In this document: piece after piece, positions 12,130 through 25,300 of the stretch
Layout: the number at the start of each line of letters is the position of its first letter
Position numbering within the stretch: the stretch's first letter is position 1
Source of the DNA: Planococcus citri
Lineage: Eukaryota > Arthropoda > Insecta > Hemiptera > Pseudococcidae
Direction of reading: 5' to 3'
Assembly (NCBI RefSeq): GCF_950023065.1
Contig: NC_088681.1
Coordinates: 30,848,836 to 30,912,835, forward strand
DNA: 64,000 nucleotides
The notes under the pieces: model-generated
What the model was told of the DNA's origin: nothing
Databases searched by the model: none
What the model saw: only the letters and a program-made list of their open reading frames with translations
Program-made: the position numbers and the translations under genes

Positions 12130-13290
12130 AACTGATTTTGCGTAGTGCACTTAAGAGGCTGATAAGGTCCAACGTGTGGAGTCTGCTCAGCCTCCTTGTG
12201 TCTGTGTCATCACTTTGGTCTAACAATAAAAGAATCACAGCCTCACAATTTGGGTGTTTATGGAGCTGGTTCACGTATGCGTTCGCTTCTCGGTGAATAA
12301 TTACATCTACTGGTTCGAGCCTGAGGTCACTTCAAAGTTGCTCATTTGAGACTAACCAAGAAGCCTTAGTTATGGCTCTCAAGAACTTATTTTGAAAATG
12401 CTCGATAACAAGGCGATTTGACTTCTTCATGATGCCCCAAATTTCACATCCATATGATCAAGCGGGAAGAAATATGGTTTTGTAAATTAGCCTCTTGTTA
12501 GCCAAGCTCAATTTTGAATAGCTTCCAATTAACCATTGGAATTTTTGAAATTGTAGGTTCATATGGTCACATTTATTTATTTCTAACATGTTCTTGCCAA
12601 TTCAGCTCACAATCTAGGTGTAAGCCCAAGTAGCAAGTGTGTTGTGCCACAGGGACTGGTTTGCTGTTGATGATAGTACAAACATATCTGTGCTTGGGGA
12701 GCGCAAAATCTACCTATACTGATTTATTTTTATTTAGCTGGATCTTCCATTTTCTGGCCCATATGACAATAATGTTTACAGCTGTTTGAAGACTTACAGC
12801 TGTTTGAAGACAACTTATAGCTTTCTCATAATTATCATCACAATTCACATGCAATGACACCAGAGTTATCTGCAAATAGCATGGTGATAGTATTTTCAAT
12901 AACTGGGAAATCACTTGTGAAAAGAAGAAAGAGTAGATATAGGTCCCAGCACACTGCCTTGCAGAACACCAGCGCCAATTGCTGTATCTTGTAATAAGCC
13001 ACAGCCCCATTGAACTCTAAAGGTGCGATGATTCAGATAAGATATTAGTAGATTGCATGGACTGCTAGGAAGATAAGCTCTTAGTTTGATGATAAGTCCC
13101 TCATGCCAGACCCTGTCAAAGGCACACCTGACATCTAGGAAGACAGCTGACGCGAACTGCTTTTTCTCCAGCGCCTGAGTTGTTATTGTATTAACTGTAC
13201 GATGTACTTGTTTAATGGTTGAATGCTTTGCTCAAAAGCCAAATTGGATTACTGGAATCACATTCTTCTCTATAATGAAAATTACCCAGG
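12130..13290 (-). pseudogene. Decayed Jockey-type non-LTR retrotransposon (reverse transcriptase)
   Basis: Minus-strand frames from 13290 downward contain, in order: FGF followed by an in-frame stop and AKHST; the catalytic block FLDVRCAFDRVWHEGL at about 13150-13090; AGVLQGSVLGP near 12975-12945; a degraded FAD box near 12880; WARKWKIQLN at about 12755-12725. Further downstream are LHKHPNCEAV-like and RRLSRLHTLDL-like stretches near 12260-12140. This order matches the reverse transcriptase and C-terminal tail of Jockey-type elements, which copy their RNA at the target site. Stops and frameshifts break it repeatedly, the second catalytic Asp of the FADD box is lost, and the endonuclease part is absent. 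It is a dead, 5'-truncated copy. Confidence 0.8.
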
Positions 13291-13650
13291 GAAGTATAAA
13301 AAAATTCAATGAATAAAAAACTCTTCATTAAGTAAAGAGGGTTATCAGAAGAATTCTTTCCAAAAAGAAAAATTTTCAAAAAATATTAAGTATACATACC
13401 TACTTAATTTTCAACTTTTCATGACATTTTTTATTTCTTTAAACTTTTGAGGGCTCTGTACAAAAGTACCAACATTTTTTAGTATTGCAAGGGAGTTTTC
13501 TTTATTAAAAAGGTTTTCATTTGTGATGCGGTAATGCAAAATTTTTAATTGTTTTTTGGGGGGATTTCTTAAAAATTTTTCATCAACTTAGGAGACCTTT
13601 CAGTCACGACTTATTTCTATTACAAAAGACTACAAATTTTTAGGGATTTT
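13291..13650 (+). repeat. Degraded family B repeat copies
   Basis: GAGGGCTCTGTACAAAAGTA-CCAACATTTTT-AGGGAGTTTTCTTTATTAAAAAGG at about 13450-13520 parallels the 160-bp unit of the 5.3-7.2 kb hAT element. A second partial copy precedes it. Confidence 0.5.
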
Positions 13651-16200
13651 TCCCGTAAAAACCATCAACAATTTTTGGAAGTGGAAGCAAAAAATTGCTA
13701 AAAAACGTTTCACGAGGGATGCGGAAGACTTACCCAAAGGCTAAAATACATCCAATGACTTGGAACGTATGAAAAACTGTTGCTTCCAAAAAAGTGAAGG
13801 GCGGGGGGAACTTTCCTTGAAATTATTATATGTACGATACTTTTAGGATTTCAGCAAAGAGGTAAAATGTTTTACAAACACTTTGAAAAATTTACCAATT
13901 TTTGTTAAATTTTATGAATTTGCATTGTTCAAAATTTTAAAATGCAATACATGCTCTCAAGAAAAGTTTTTCAGCAACTTTACCTTTCTTACACTAGAAT
14001 CTGATGTTCACCATCGCTTGTTTCACTTGTCTCAGGCAAATACACCCTGTAAACATATACCAAGAGGGAATTCTCATTTGTTTAAAATTGCATTAAAACA
14101 CGACGTTGTTGTAGAAAGAGAAAGAACGCGAGTAAAAAAAGGAAAAACGAAACCGCGAGTGGGTGCAGTGTAGAGTGGTAGGGTGCGCGGTAAATATACA
14201 CGATAAAAATAAAATATACCCTTTAGGCCTATCTGTTTTTAGGAAAGTTATATCCCTGCGAGTTTTATTTATAATTCGGCGCGTAAATTTAAGAATAAGA
14301 GATGAAATTCGAGACGAAGAAAAACAATTAAATTCTTAATAAGTTAATAAATATGAAAAGCAGTAGGCCTTAGGAGTAATTAAATTAAGCAGGCAATAAA
14401 AATTAATAATACAAATGTAGAGACAGTTTGTTCGTCGGGTTGTAGTATATAGCGCGCGAAATGGGCAAAAGGGAAAGAATACTCGCGAGTTGGGGTTATC
14501 AACTTGGAAAACTTGTCGTTTGGCCGTAATTCGAGATAGAAAAAGGGTTACTTTCTTTCTGCGGTTTTCCATTTTGGCTCGGCTCGGGTATTCCAAATAG
14601 AGCGAAAGAGAGAGAGAGAGAGAAGAAAAGCTAGGGACCGAATCCCATAATAAACATCCGCGACGTTTCGTTTTTATCTTCGCTAATTGCTGCCTCTTCT
14701 TTGTGGTGATTTTTTTCTGCTGCGAGTTTTTCGCTTTCTGCCAGGCCGGTGCGCCAATGAAATTCGATGTTAATTCGCGTGTAATTTTGTAATATGCGGT
14801 TTAATTAATCGGCCGGTACACGAGCACATTTTGGTGGTCCGTTCTAGTTTTAATAAAGACTAATAATTGTAATTACTTCGATGTAGGAGGTCTTTATGCC
14901 AAGTTTTTTCCGATTTAATTCCTCACTTGTCTAATTCCATACATCCTGCCTTCGTACATATGTACCTCCGAGTTATTATGCCTGAAATTTTTTTTTTGCA
15001 GACGCGACTTCCCTATTATGATGACAAACACTTTGAAAAGCGTGGCCAAAGCGGATGCGCGTGCCACGATCGTAAATAAACGCCATTGTCTTGGAGTTTA
15101 CGCTGTTCCGTGGTAAAGATGTGGTAGCTTGATTGAAGTGGAGATTATCATGATGAGGTGAATCCATAACCCAACAACTTTGAAAGATGAATTGGTATTT
15201 ATGCAATTTGCAGTGTTTATTCATCACCTGGAACACTCCGTTTCCAAGTTTTTTCATAATCTTTCTGGTCTCATATGGTTCCTAATCGCAATCATTGAAA
15301 AAATTTTGAAACAATTTGATAAAATGAAACCTTTATTTGAGAAAATGACTCGCAGTGAAGGGTTTAGACACCCGGGACAACTTATTTTGCTTTTGCTCCA
15401 ACTTTCGTCCTCGTATATTTCAAATATAAAAAAAATCCACCCTGCCCAGCATGTGATATGCTATACAATGTCAAATACGTGCGATAAAAATACGACGAGA
15501 CGTGAATTCACCCAAAATATGAAATACGAATAACGAAAGTAACGCTGCATTAATCGAAGGTTATGCATCCCCTATATATACTCGTAACATTTCTATTCGC
15601 GATTTATTGGAGGTGTAATGAACGTGTCATATTGAAAATATCACACTCGTGTCGTATACCAAAGCGATAGGGAAATTAGAACGAAAAAGTGTCATTTTAA
15701 TTTCCGTGCGAATGTCATAGCATTTGCAGCCATATCACTGTCATCGTCTCGGGAAAAAACCCATCGTTTTTACTATCAGTTTCGATGTTTATGTTACAGA
15801 GTACGTATATTGCTGTTTATTTTTATTTTTTGAAGGAAAAAACAACACGAAACTAGCACTACCTAATAAGTAAATTGCGAAAAATTATATGTACTTGGAG
15901 AAAATATTGAAATAATTTCATCGTATACCTACCTATTTAGTTTTTATATCTCACCTAACAATCAGTTGTAGATGTTCAATCGGGCTGCTCGCCGGGGTTG
16001 GGGCTGCGGAGCAGCTCAGGGGGCGGAGCCCTCTAGTAAAATATATAATAATGTCAATATCAAACATAAATAGCATTTTTAGAAAAAATAAAAACGTGTC
16101 CAATTTTTGATAGGTATAACTTCTATCTCGACTCATTTTCAAGAAAAAAGTTTCAGAAACTACAAAAAAGTCATGTTTGATCTCATAAAATATAAAATTA
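13651..16200. other. Non-coding region with CpG-bearing island
   Basis: No supportable gene. 14090-15800 is relatively CpG-rich and complex, with homeodomain-type TTAATTAAT and TAATTGTAATTAC near 14800-14875, and a short (GA)n run at 14606-14624. Reading frames of 90-117 codons here show no recognisable domain and look like chance. Confidence 0.5.
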
Positions 16201-16204
16201 TGGC

Positions 16205-17400
16205 ATTTGATGAAATTTCGTGGAAATTCAAATTTTAAAAATCTTCTGAAGGTTCCAGGAATTTTCAAAAAGCCGCTGGAGGCTCCAAAATAACTTGAAC
16301 CCACCTGAAGTCGACTTCAGAGGGTGTTAAAAATTGGAGTGTACAGTAAATTTCGGCTTTTCATCTCTATTTGGTGAAATTTTGTAAAAATTTAAAGTTT
16401 CAAAAATCTACCGGAGGCTCCAGGAATTTTCAAAAAGTTGCTGGAGGCTCCAAAACAAATTGAAATCCACCTGCAGTCGACTTCGTAGCGTATTTAAATC
16501 AGTTTGCAGAATAAATTTCGGCTTTCCAATTCCATTCGATGAAATTTTGTGGGAATTTCATGTTTTAAAAATCTGCTGGAGACTCCAGGAATTTTCAAAA
16601 AGTCGCTAGAGGCTCCAAAATGACTCGAACCCACCTGAAGTCGACTTCGTAACGTATTGAAATTAGTTTGCAGAAGGAATTTTGGTTTTCCAACGTCCAA
16701 CCCCATTTGATGACATTTTGTGGGAATTTCAAGTTTCAAAAATCTGCTGGAGGCTTCAGAACTACCTATTGAAAACGGTTTGAAACAGTTTCCAATCAAT
16801 TTGGCAGGTCGAAAATGGGGTATACCTATCCCAAATTTCAGCTTTCTAGGTCAATTTGGTAAAACGTTGATTTTTCCCCTCATTTTTGACCTGAATTTCG
16901 AATATCTATTCACCAAAAATCGAAAAAGGCACTTTAACACTTGAAATTTTGACAGGTGATGAATTTTTGCTTGCTCTTTAAATTTCAATTTTCAAAAATC
17001 TACTGGATGCTCCAATAATTTTCGAAAAGTTGCTGGAGGCACCAAAACGACTTGAATTCCACCTGCAGTTGACTTCGTAGCGTATTGAAATTAGTTTGCT
17101 GAATGAATTTCGGCGTTATTCCATCTTCATTTGATGAAATGGAAAATTTCAAGTTTCAAAAATCTACTGGAGGCTCCAATAATTTTCGAAAAGTTGCTGG
17201 AGGTACCAAAACCACTTAAAATCCACCTGCAGTTGACTTCGTAGCGTATTGAAATTAGTTTGCTGAATGAATTTCGGCTTTCCAACTCCATATTTTGATA
17301 AAATTTTGTGGGAATTTCGAATTTAATAAATCTGCTGCAGGAGGCTCCAGGACTGCTCAAAACGGTTTGAAACAGTTTCCAATCGATTTTCCATGTCGAA
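16205..17400 (+). repeat. ~165-bp tandem array of family A (CTGGAGGCTCCAG) repeat
   Basis: At least six imperfect units. Each has AAATCTGCTGGAGGCTCCAG, then AATTTTCAAAAAGTTGCTGG, then CCACCTG-AGTCGACTTCGTA and a TTTCGGCTTTCCAA tail. The GTCGACTTC/GTTGACTTC landmark falls near 16310, 16478, 16641, 17068 and 17233, spacings of about 163-168. Short reading frames repeat with it (PTKFHRMELESRN-like) but are products of the repeat. Confidence 0.8.
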
Positions 17401-18227
17401 AATAGGGTATATTCCAAATTTTAGCTTTCTTGGTCAAAGGTAAAATTTTGATTTTTTCCAAATTTGATTTCCAAAAATTCACCAAAAATCGAAAAAAGCA
17501 CTTTAGCACTTGAAATTTTGACAGATGATAAATTTTTGCCTGATCTTTCGATCTACTTTTGTACGGTTTTAAAAATTTCGTGCAAGCCCTATGTTGGACG
17601 CAAGATCTGCGATTTCGGCTGACCTGTCAATCAAAATGGCCGCCATTTTGTAAGTAGGGCCACTTTTTTTTTTTGAAGACAAGGGCTAGAAATATTCCTT
17701 GGGACTATCCCGTTAAGAAAAAAGTTTCTCTGGAGGATCGACGACGGGGGGGGTGCAATAGATCCTTATGCAGGCCCCCGACCACGAGGAATTAGAACAA
17801 AATAATGTAGGATTATATGTAACTATGTTAAGTGGCCCTAAGGCAATTTTCTTGAGAATATCATTAAAAAATTATATTTAAGATGGTAAGCCTCACTGGG
17901 TACAAGTTTCCCACATCAAGAGAACTTATTTTTCGGTGAAAATAAAGCTCTTCCCTTACTGAAAATTTTCTGTTTAAATAAATAAATTATTTTAAATTTT
18001 TTACCACATTTTTTGAGGGCCTCTTTCGACCTTGGTGAAAAATGTGTGGGTATTTTTTTGGACCTCATTTTTTTTGAAAAAAGGCACAAGTAATCTCCTG
18101 ATTTGCGAATTGAGCAGCTACGGTCATGGAAGTCTTCAATTTAGATCTTCTTTTGTTCAACACTGTAAGTTTCAAAAAAATAAAAATAAAAACAAGTAGG
18201 TAGGTAGGTATGTACTTTTTTAGTTGA
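17401..18227. other. Non-coding, with a family B fragment
   Basis: A family B-like stretch lies near 17930-18110 (TTGAGGGCCTCTTTCGACC and onward). An AAAATGGCCGCCATTTTG palindrome lies at about 17635. No gene seen. Confidence 0.45.
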
Positions 18228-18365
18228 AAATCACATATAAGAAGTCTCCATCAATCATGGGTGCTTCGTAGGTTGCAATTTTTATTTTTTTTTTTTTGAA
18301 AATCACCTACGAAGTCTCCATAAATTATGGGTGCTTCGTAGGTTGAAATGTTCATTTTTTATTGA
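18228..18365 (+). repeat. ~75-bp direct duplication
   Basis: GAAGTCTCCAT-AAT-ATGGGTGCTTCGTAGGTTG occurs twice, near 18240 and 18312, each followed by a T-rich tract. Confidence 0.75.
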
Positions 18366-21300
18366 GCGTCGTTTAGTGAGGGTTGAATACAAAAGTAAGG
18401 GGGGAGGCTCCAGTTTGAGTCATTTTCGTCGAGGTTGTGGTATACATATAAAACCGTGAAATTACATAATCAGCCAATAATGAAGAAAATGCCCATTTTC
18501 AAGTAGGTACTTAGATAGGTACCTATACCTTTCATTATTTTACTCAATGATGGGACTTTTCTACCATTTTTGTTAGAACAGGGTAAGTATGTATCTATCA
18601 TAGATAACGCATCGTTATGTACTAAAGTAATTAGATTTAAACCTGACTAGTACTGCTAGAATTTGGTATCAAGATACTCTGATGTATTTTTTTCAATAAT
18701 TTTCATTGATGGGTAGGTAAGGCGCTTAATACTTGGTGGGTAGGTAAGTATACTGTGCTATTTCTCTAGATATTACGTAGGTACCTACACTGTGTAATTT
18801 GAACAGGCGCCAATTTATGCATGAGTGAGTAGGTAGATTTAGCACTTGAAATGGTTTTTCCTTATCAACGAATTATTTTCTTTTTCACTTCCATTCTATT
18901 TGCCACCACAGTGTACAACATTATCGCGTCATTTTCGCGTGCCATTGTGATAATGGATGATACTCGAGAAAATGTGATTCCTTTATACAATTCAAATATT
19001 GTCTAGCGTATTCGCGAAACGCATCACGACGACGATCGACGAGTACGAGAACGAGGACGAGCAGCGAGAAGCGAGGTGTAGCCGAGAATACACATTTTAT
19101 TTGTCGCATTCCTCACGTCCAATCTAGTAGAATTAATGAAACTTTCATCTCGTCTTGTTTGTTCGCGTTCGCCTCGAACCAATTCAAAATTCTTAAGCAC
19201 CATTATTATTATACTACCCGAATGTCTTTCAACTAACATGCTACTCTCTCTCATTCGAGAGTGAGTACTTCCCCCTACACGCCAGATTGAATTACGTATT
19301 CTTGCCGCTCTCCAAAGGGTGATAATGTCCTTAAACGTTACAATATGAAATAATGACGCAAGGTGTATTATAGTATGAAAAGAGTTGAAACTGTTTTATC
19401 CTATATACTCGATATTAAACTTGAATAACGACCGAGCATTATAATGATGATACTATTGCTCGTATAACGCTTTTCTCCGCAACCTTTTTCATTGGAAAGC
19501 TGCACCCCCTGGTTTTCTAACGCCATCTCAAGCTTTAAGAACAGCTTCTTTACTAAATAGAGTGTTAACCGCGAATTTGCTTTCTTTTCTCTCTGTTCGA
19601 TTTACTCCGATTTGTGAATTAGTTCTAATTTTAAACGGAGGGGAGTTATTATCTGCAGAAGTACCTACTTGGTTAGTTTATCGAGTGTGAATCGTAAGCT
19701 TTGGCTTTATTCTGTGCAAGTGCATTAGTGACAATGATCGTGATACTTATGAAAATGATACGTACTACTTACCTATCTAAATAAGAAACAAACGAATAAT
19801 TTTATGATGATTTTTGTCGATATTCATCATCAGGAGAATCGCAGCCAAAGTTTTTGGTAAAATCAAAAAATAAAAATGAAAAAAAAAATCAATATCTAGA
19901 CCGAAAGTTTTTATTTGTCTATACAGTGTTTCTCGAAAAATGACCATTCGTACGTGGAATGAAAAATAAAAGAAGAAAATCTCTGCAAAGGGAAAGTCGA
20001 AAAGAAAAATTTATTCGATTTGGAAACGAGAGGAGAAGATCGTGTCATCATTAGGGAGATGCATACGAAGGTTGGGATTTGGATACCGCCGGCATAAAGG
20101 CTATACTCGGCCGTACAGTTGCACTGTCGATGTCGTACCGTACAAGAAAACGTCGAGGGAAAAAGTCGAGGAAAGCGTGTCATTATCGGACATTATTATT
20201 CATTCCAAAAGATAAACATATCATCCGATAGGACGTCGGTCCGGCGACCGGCGACCGGCGCGCCAAACTTACCGGTAGGATTTTTAAAAGGATTCGACGA
20301 AATCGTTTAGCAGTTTATTTTGAATACGCAAACGACGGTAAACATAGCTCTGGTTATGCATTGAATGGCCAAAAGGACGTAGTACCTTTTGTCCTTTGTC
20401 GTTTATCCTGTTACGCGGACGCGGTGGACAACAAGCGCGCATATCATTTAATGAAATCCCCCAAGATTTGGTCCCTTTTTTACTCCTTGCGTACGTACTA
20501 CGTATGTATATGTGTGTTCTTGTATATATTCTCGGTGAACGATAACATTAGACTTTAAACTTGGTCCTTTCGTATTAAACCTAAAATAAATCTTCGACAA
20601 AGTTGCCGTGCCGAGCTTTTTCCTATTTTTATTGCTCTATAAACTTTTTTTAATGGCAGCAGCCCTATAGTTCGCAGCGTCTTCTTTAGTGCGGCGAAAA
20701 ATATAACGAATTGTTTTTTTCCACCATCGTCGCGCGTTAAAGATGAAAGCGAAGGAAAGAAAAAAAACTATGGAAACGGATGGCTGGAGATCTCAATCGG
20801 TATGGGAAAATATTTTAATTACGTCGCCGGTCCGACAAAATATCGTATTGAGAAATTTTTTTCTCAAGGGTCATTGGCGACAGTAGTACATGAAAAGGAA
20901 ACGTAATACATAAATTCGATACATAAGATCAGCGCGGTCGTCAATTAAATATTGTATTTGATTTAATGGCAGGGGTGGGTAGAGGTAGAGGTACCTACGA
21001 CGACGCAAACGCGACTATATTGGATATCCTGCCACCTGTGTGACCGATACACGTAGAGGCGCTTTTTCACCATATACGATGACCTTTTTGGTCCAAGTTG
21101 TGTAAAACACACCTGCTTTTTATCGCCAGTGTACGGCTTCAACGTGTAATTCGGTGTGCACTCGAAGATAAGTATCGGTTGCCTTATAGCTGTACAGTAT
21201 ATACATACGAGTTTATACGAGATATAAAAAGGAAACAATTTACAAGTACAGGCAAACTGAAAAAATAACCACATCCTTCATATACGCGAACTTAATGGCT

Positions 21301-21700
21301 TAATTCAATTCTATACATGTTTGTACCTTTGGAGTAATTAATTATGGGAATTGAATATATGACTTGATTTTTTTTTTGTTGCAATTACAAACTTTGTGGC
21401 ATACATAATAATATGTAGGGTAGGTACTTCATCATAGGAAATTTTGAAACGATTTGGTCAGGTAATAGCTCCCTACTTACAATTACACTTGAATGTCCCA
21501 TTTCCATCAATCTTTTTCCAAATTTCAGAATTTTAAAATTTATAATGAAAAGCACAAAAATTTGAAACTGTGATGAAATTCAAGTTTCGAATTTGGAGAA
21601 AAAAAGAAATGTTTACCGGGTAAAAAATACAACATTTTTTAAAACTCATTAAATATCTAGAAAACGGCTAAACCGATTTCGATGAAACTTGAAAATATCA
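18366..21700. other. Non-coding, mostly CpG-bearing higher-complexity sequence
   Basis: No supportable gene. 18900-21300 contains many CpG-containing words, ACGACG runs near 19025, and a GC-rich GGCGACCGGCGACCGGCG stretch at about 20230. Frames of 60-103 codons lack family features. Regulatory or unrecognised exonic content is possible. Confidence 0.45.
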
Positions 21701-21714
21701 CAAAGCCTCCACCA

Positions 21715-22335
21715 TTCCTAACGAATCGGTTATTAACAAATGGATCTGTTTTCGAACGAATTGCTTACCTACATGTACCTATAAATTTATTCAATTCTCA
21801 CTGAATTGTTCGTGAGAGTATTAATTCATCTAAGGGAATCATTCATGAACGAATTGATCAATTTTTTTAAAGAACCGTTCGCGAACGAATTGATCAATTC
21901 TTCAATTTATGAATCAATTCGTTCGCGAATGATTCACCAAAAAGTATTCAATTCGTTCGTGAATGATTCACCAAAAATTAAGTAAATGGGTAAATTCGTT
22001 CGCGAACGAGTCACTTATACAAATCAATTCGTTTGCGAATGATTCACTAAAAATTCAATTTGTTCGCGAGTGATTCACCTAGAAATCAATTAATTTGGTC
22101 AATCCCCAATCGGTTGTGACTTGTGAATGATTCGATTCGACTCGATTTACTTCACTTGAAAACAGATCAATTCCTATACAATAAGTAGTTTCACAAAAAC
22201 CGAACCAATCGTAAATTAATTGATCCGTTTTCGAATGATTCAACGAGAAATCAATCAATTTATTTAATCTAATGATTCGATTTGATTGTAAACAGATCAA
22301 TTTGCTATACAAATGTTCCAAAAAAGTGACTCGAT
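21715..22335. repeat. Palindromic GTTCGCGAACGAATTGAT repeat block
   Basis: Many imperfect copies of a short self-complementary word, built from GAACGAATTGATCAATT and GTTCGCGAATGATTCACC, cluster here. Examples are near 21850, 21885, 21920, 21955, 22000, 22030 and 22060, with weaker ones to 22330. Spacing is irregular, roughly 30-45 bp. I found no clean terminal repeats or target duplication. Confidence 0.65.
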
Positions 22336-25300
22336 GTGTTCGTAAAAGATTTGTATTTGAAGAAAAGTCGGTCTTCTCACGCATAATTCGTGAGGGTTTT
22401 TTTCTCTCACAAAATAGCCCAACTCTAAAATTGAAGGCGACATAGGCGAATGAAGTTTTAAATTTCCTCCAGCTCCTTCATTTTCAAATATGGGCAATTT
22501 TATTTCACCTAATAAGTAGGTAACTTTTTTTGCTCGTCTCGAAAAATAACGCTATAACTATAGTTGACCTTCAAACTGGAAAAAATTTCAATCTTGAAAA
22601 TTTTTATGGGACTTGTAGGTAAGAATGTCAATTTTTCAAAAAATGTAAAAAAAATTTTGGTCTCATAAAATTTTTAAAAATTGAAATTTTGTTAAATTTG
22701 AAAGTCATTATTAAGAAATTTTCCGAGACGAACAAAAAAAAATTATTTTGCAAAACTGTCTATCTTTAAAATTGAATGCACTGCGAGAAATTCAATACCT
22801 TATTAGCTCTACTGCTTTCAATTTCAGAGATGAACAATTTTGTAAAAGAACATTTTTTTTTGTTCCTTTAAATATTTGGGTCTTGAAGTTGTTTGGAAAT
22901 TTGTTTTTTCGGAAATGTAAGCATAAGTTTTCAAAGTTCGATCATTTTTATTGTTTTGTTATTTTAGATGAACCTGAATTGAAAATTGAACAGTTTTTTA
23001 TTTTATTAAACGTGTTTTCTTGTGTTCAAAACACATTTTAAATATGTATTATGTTTGAAGCATTCAATTTTTTTATAATTTTGTGCATGTTTAAAAACAA
23101 AACCAATTTTCTCAGCTTTGATTTCTAGACTTTCAAAAGTCTTTAACAACAAGTCTTATATTTTTCTGTAAAATTAAGAAATTCCAACATTAAATGAGGG
23201 GGGGGGGAATAACTCAACAAATTCCACGAAGCAAAATTTCAAAGGTTCAATTTCATTGTTTGATTTATGGCAATTTTTTAAAAACCTAAGGGTCCATTTT
23301 CCAAAAAAAAGGATTGAAATTTGATAAAATTTTATTGAAATAGGGTAGGAAGGTAGGTAGGTAGGTAGGTAGGTAGGTAAGTAGGTATTCTATCTCGACA
23401 TCCCGAAACTATTGATTGCAGTTTTGAGTTTTCATAGTCTCCTACAGATTTTTAGATAAAATAATCATAGGTTGAGGAAGAGAATTTGAAGAATTAAATC
23501 ATAAAAAATTTGAAGAAAAACTTTTTACCATGCAGCTAAAAAATTTAAAAATTTAAATCTTTCAACTAGATTGAAAAAAAAAACTCTTCATGGGCCACAA
23601 CTTGACAAACAACACACATTCAATTCACCTCGTTCTATACCTTACGTTTTATGCCACACTTATCGTTCCCACTATTTTACCACTAAAACCCGAAACAGTA
23701 ATGAAAAAATAAAATTTCAATACACATTTACCACGGCTCATACTGCAGAGAGACTCATCAAAATACATAATGTACGGAGGGGTTAACCAGTAAAATATCA
23801 ATCATACTTTATTAGGATTCAGTATATATCGGGTACAAAGGGAAGAGTGATTATAATCGGGTCGACACACGTGATATTTGATCAATTTTAAAGGTTAACC
23901 ATAAGCGTAAAGTGGTTACGAATAGTACGAGTATACGTGGTGTATATAACGATATACCGTGTTATAACATTGTATCGACGCTTTATAATAGCTAACGTTA
24001 AAATGATAGGGGGCGGTAAAATGATTCCACACCAAAAGGAACCACTCAATCATAGAAGGACTTTTCCCTAAAGGCCGATCTATCTTATACATACTATATA
24101 AACTGCGTATAGGCAATAATGTTGCTAGGTTTAAAGTTACCGCGGTGTGGCTTCTTCTTTTTTTTTAAAGAATATAATTCGCAAAGAGACCTTACGCTAA
24201 AATTATTACAATATTTTCCCCCTCTATAATCTTTAACACTGAAATAATTGCCTCAATCTGCGATCATTTTTTTTTCTCACTTGCAAATGTTACAAGGATG
24301 AATGTACCTAACCTATACGTATATCTCCCTATCTATGGGTACCTGGATATACAACGTGAGGAATTAAAATGGTTAATTTTTAATGTCGATAAGTATACTT
24401 TCATTGGTGGTTTAATTACACGCCCCAGCATGTATAAAGCTGTAGAATTCATTATTAAAGGCAAAGTTTAAAGGCGAAGAGCTTTTAAGGTACAGGTTAT
24501 TATTACTCGAGAAGTGCGTAGGTAATATTATAATAGGCTCGTTGCTGTGCCAGACACTCGCTTAGTAATGGGTTATTAAATATTAAAGAACAAAAACCCG
24601 CTAGATAGAAAAGTTATTAAAAACCTCTTTCGATGTACTGAGAGCGTATTTCAGTTCACTCTCCAGAGTTTGCCAGCGAAACAGCGCGGAAGCCAAGTCT
24701 GTACGATTAGTATAAGGGGTGAATAAACACTTCTGAGGTGTTAATGGTTGTCAAAAGCTCGCCTCGATAGTTTTTCAATCTCATTAGAGAGAAAAACTCC
24801 TGTACTAAAATGACCATCCCTCTTCGTGATAAAAATATTAGATAAAGGCTGTAATTTTTCGCTCGTATATTTTACAAGGCTGTAGGAGGAAAAGATAGGC
24901 ACCCTGCAGAAGTATAGAGAATCCGATACGGTATCACAAATTACGTATCCAGTCCGCCAACAAAAGGTATGAGTAAGGAAAATTACGACACGGCGCGAAA
25001 ATACAACCGGGGGAATGTGCAGTGACGGGTAATCTGTGAAATGGGTTGTGTTAATTAGAGGCTGGATGGCTAAGTGCTCGTGGCACTGTTAGTACCTTGT
25101 CATCGGCAACCCGCAACGCAATCCACCACTCGTGTAAACACATGGGCAACCCGAAACACCCCCCGTACTCCTTTTCCCATTTCTATCCATAAAGAACGGA
25201 TGTCATTTTTGTTACAATACATTGTGAAATGGGTGAAATACTCGTCCGTATAGACTCTTCTCTTACTGTATATTTTCTACAATGATACGAGTACCGTATA

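Noticed and set aside
15180..15533. 117-codon plus-strand frame
   Set aside because: No domain, no codon bias, no splice or promoter context.
17625..17650. AAAATGGCCGCCATTTTG palindrome as a regulatory site
   Set aside because: A single occurrence in repeat-rich sequence with no gene nearby; YY1-like resemblance alone is not enough.
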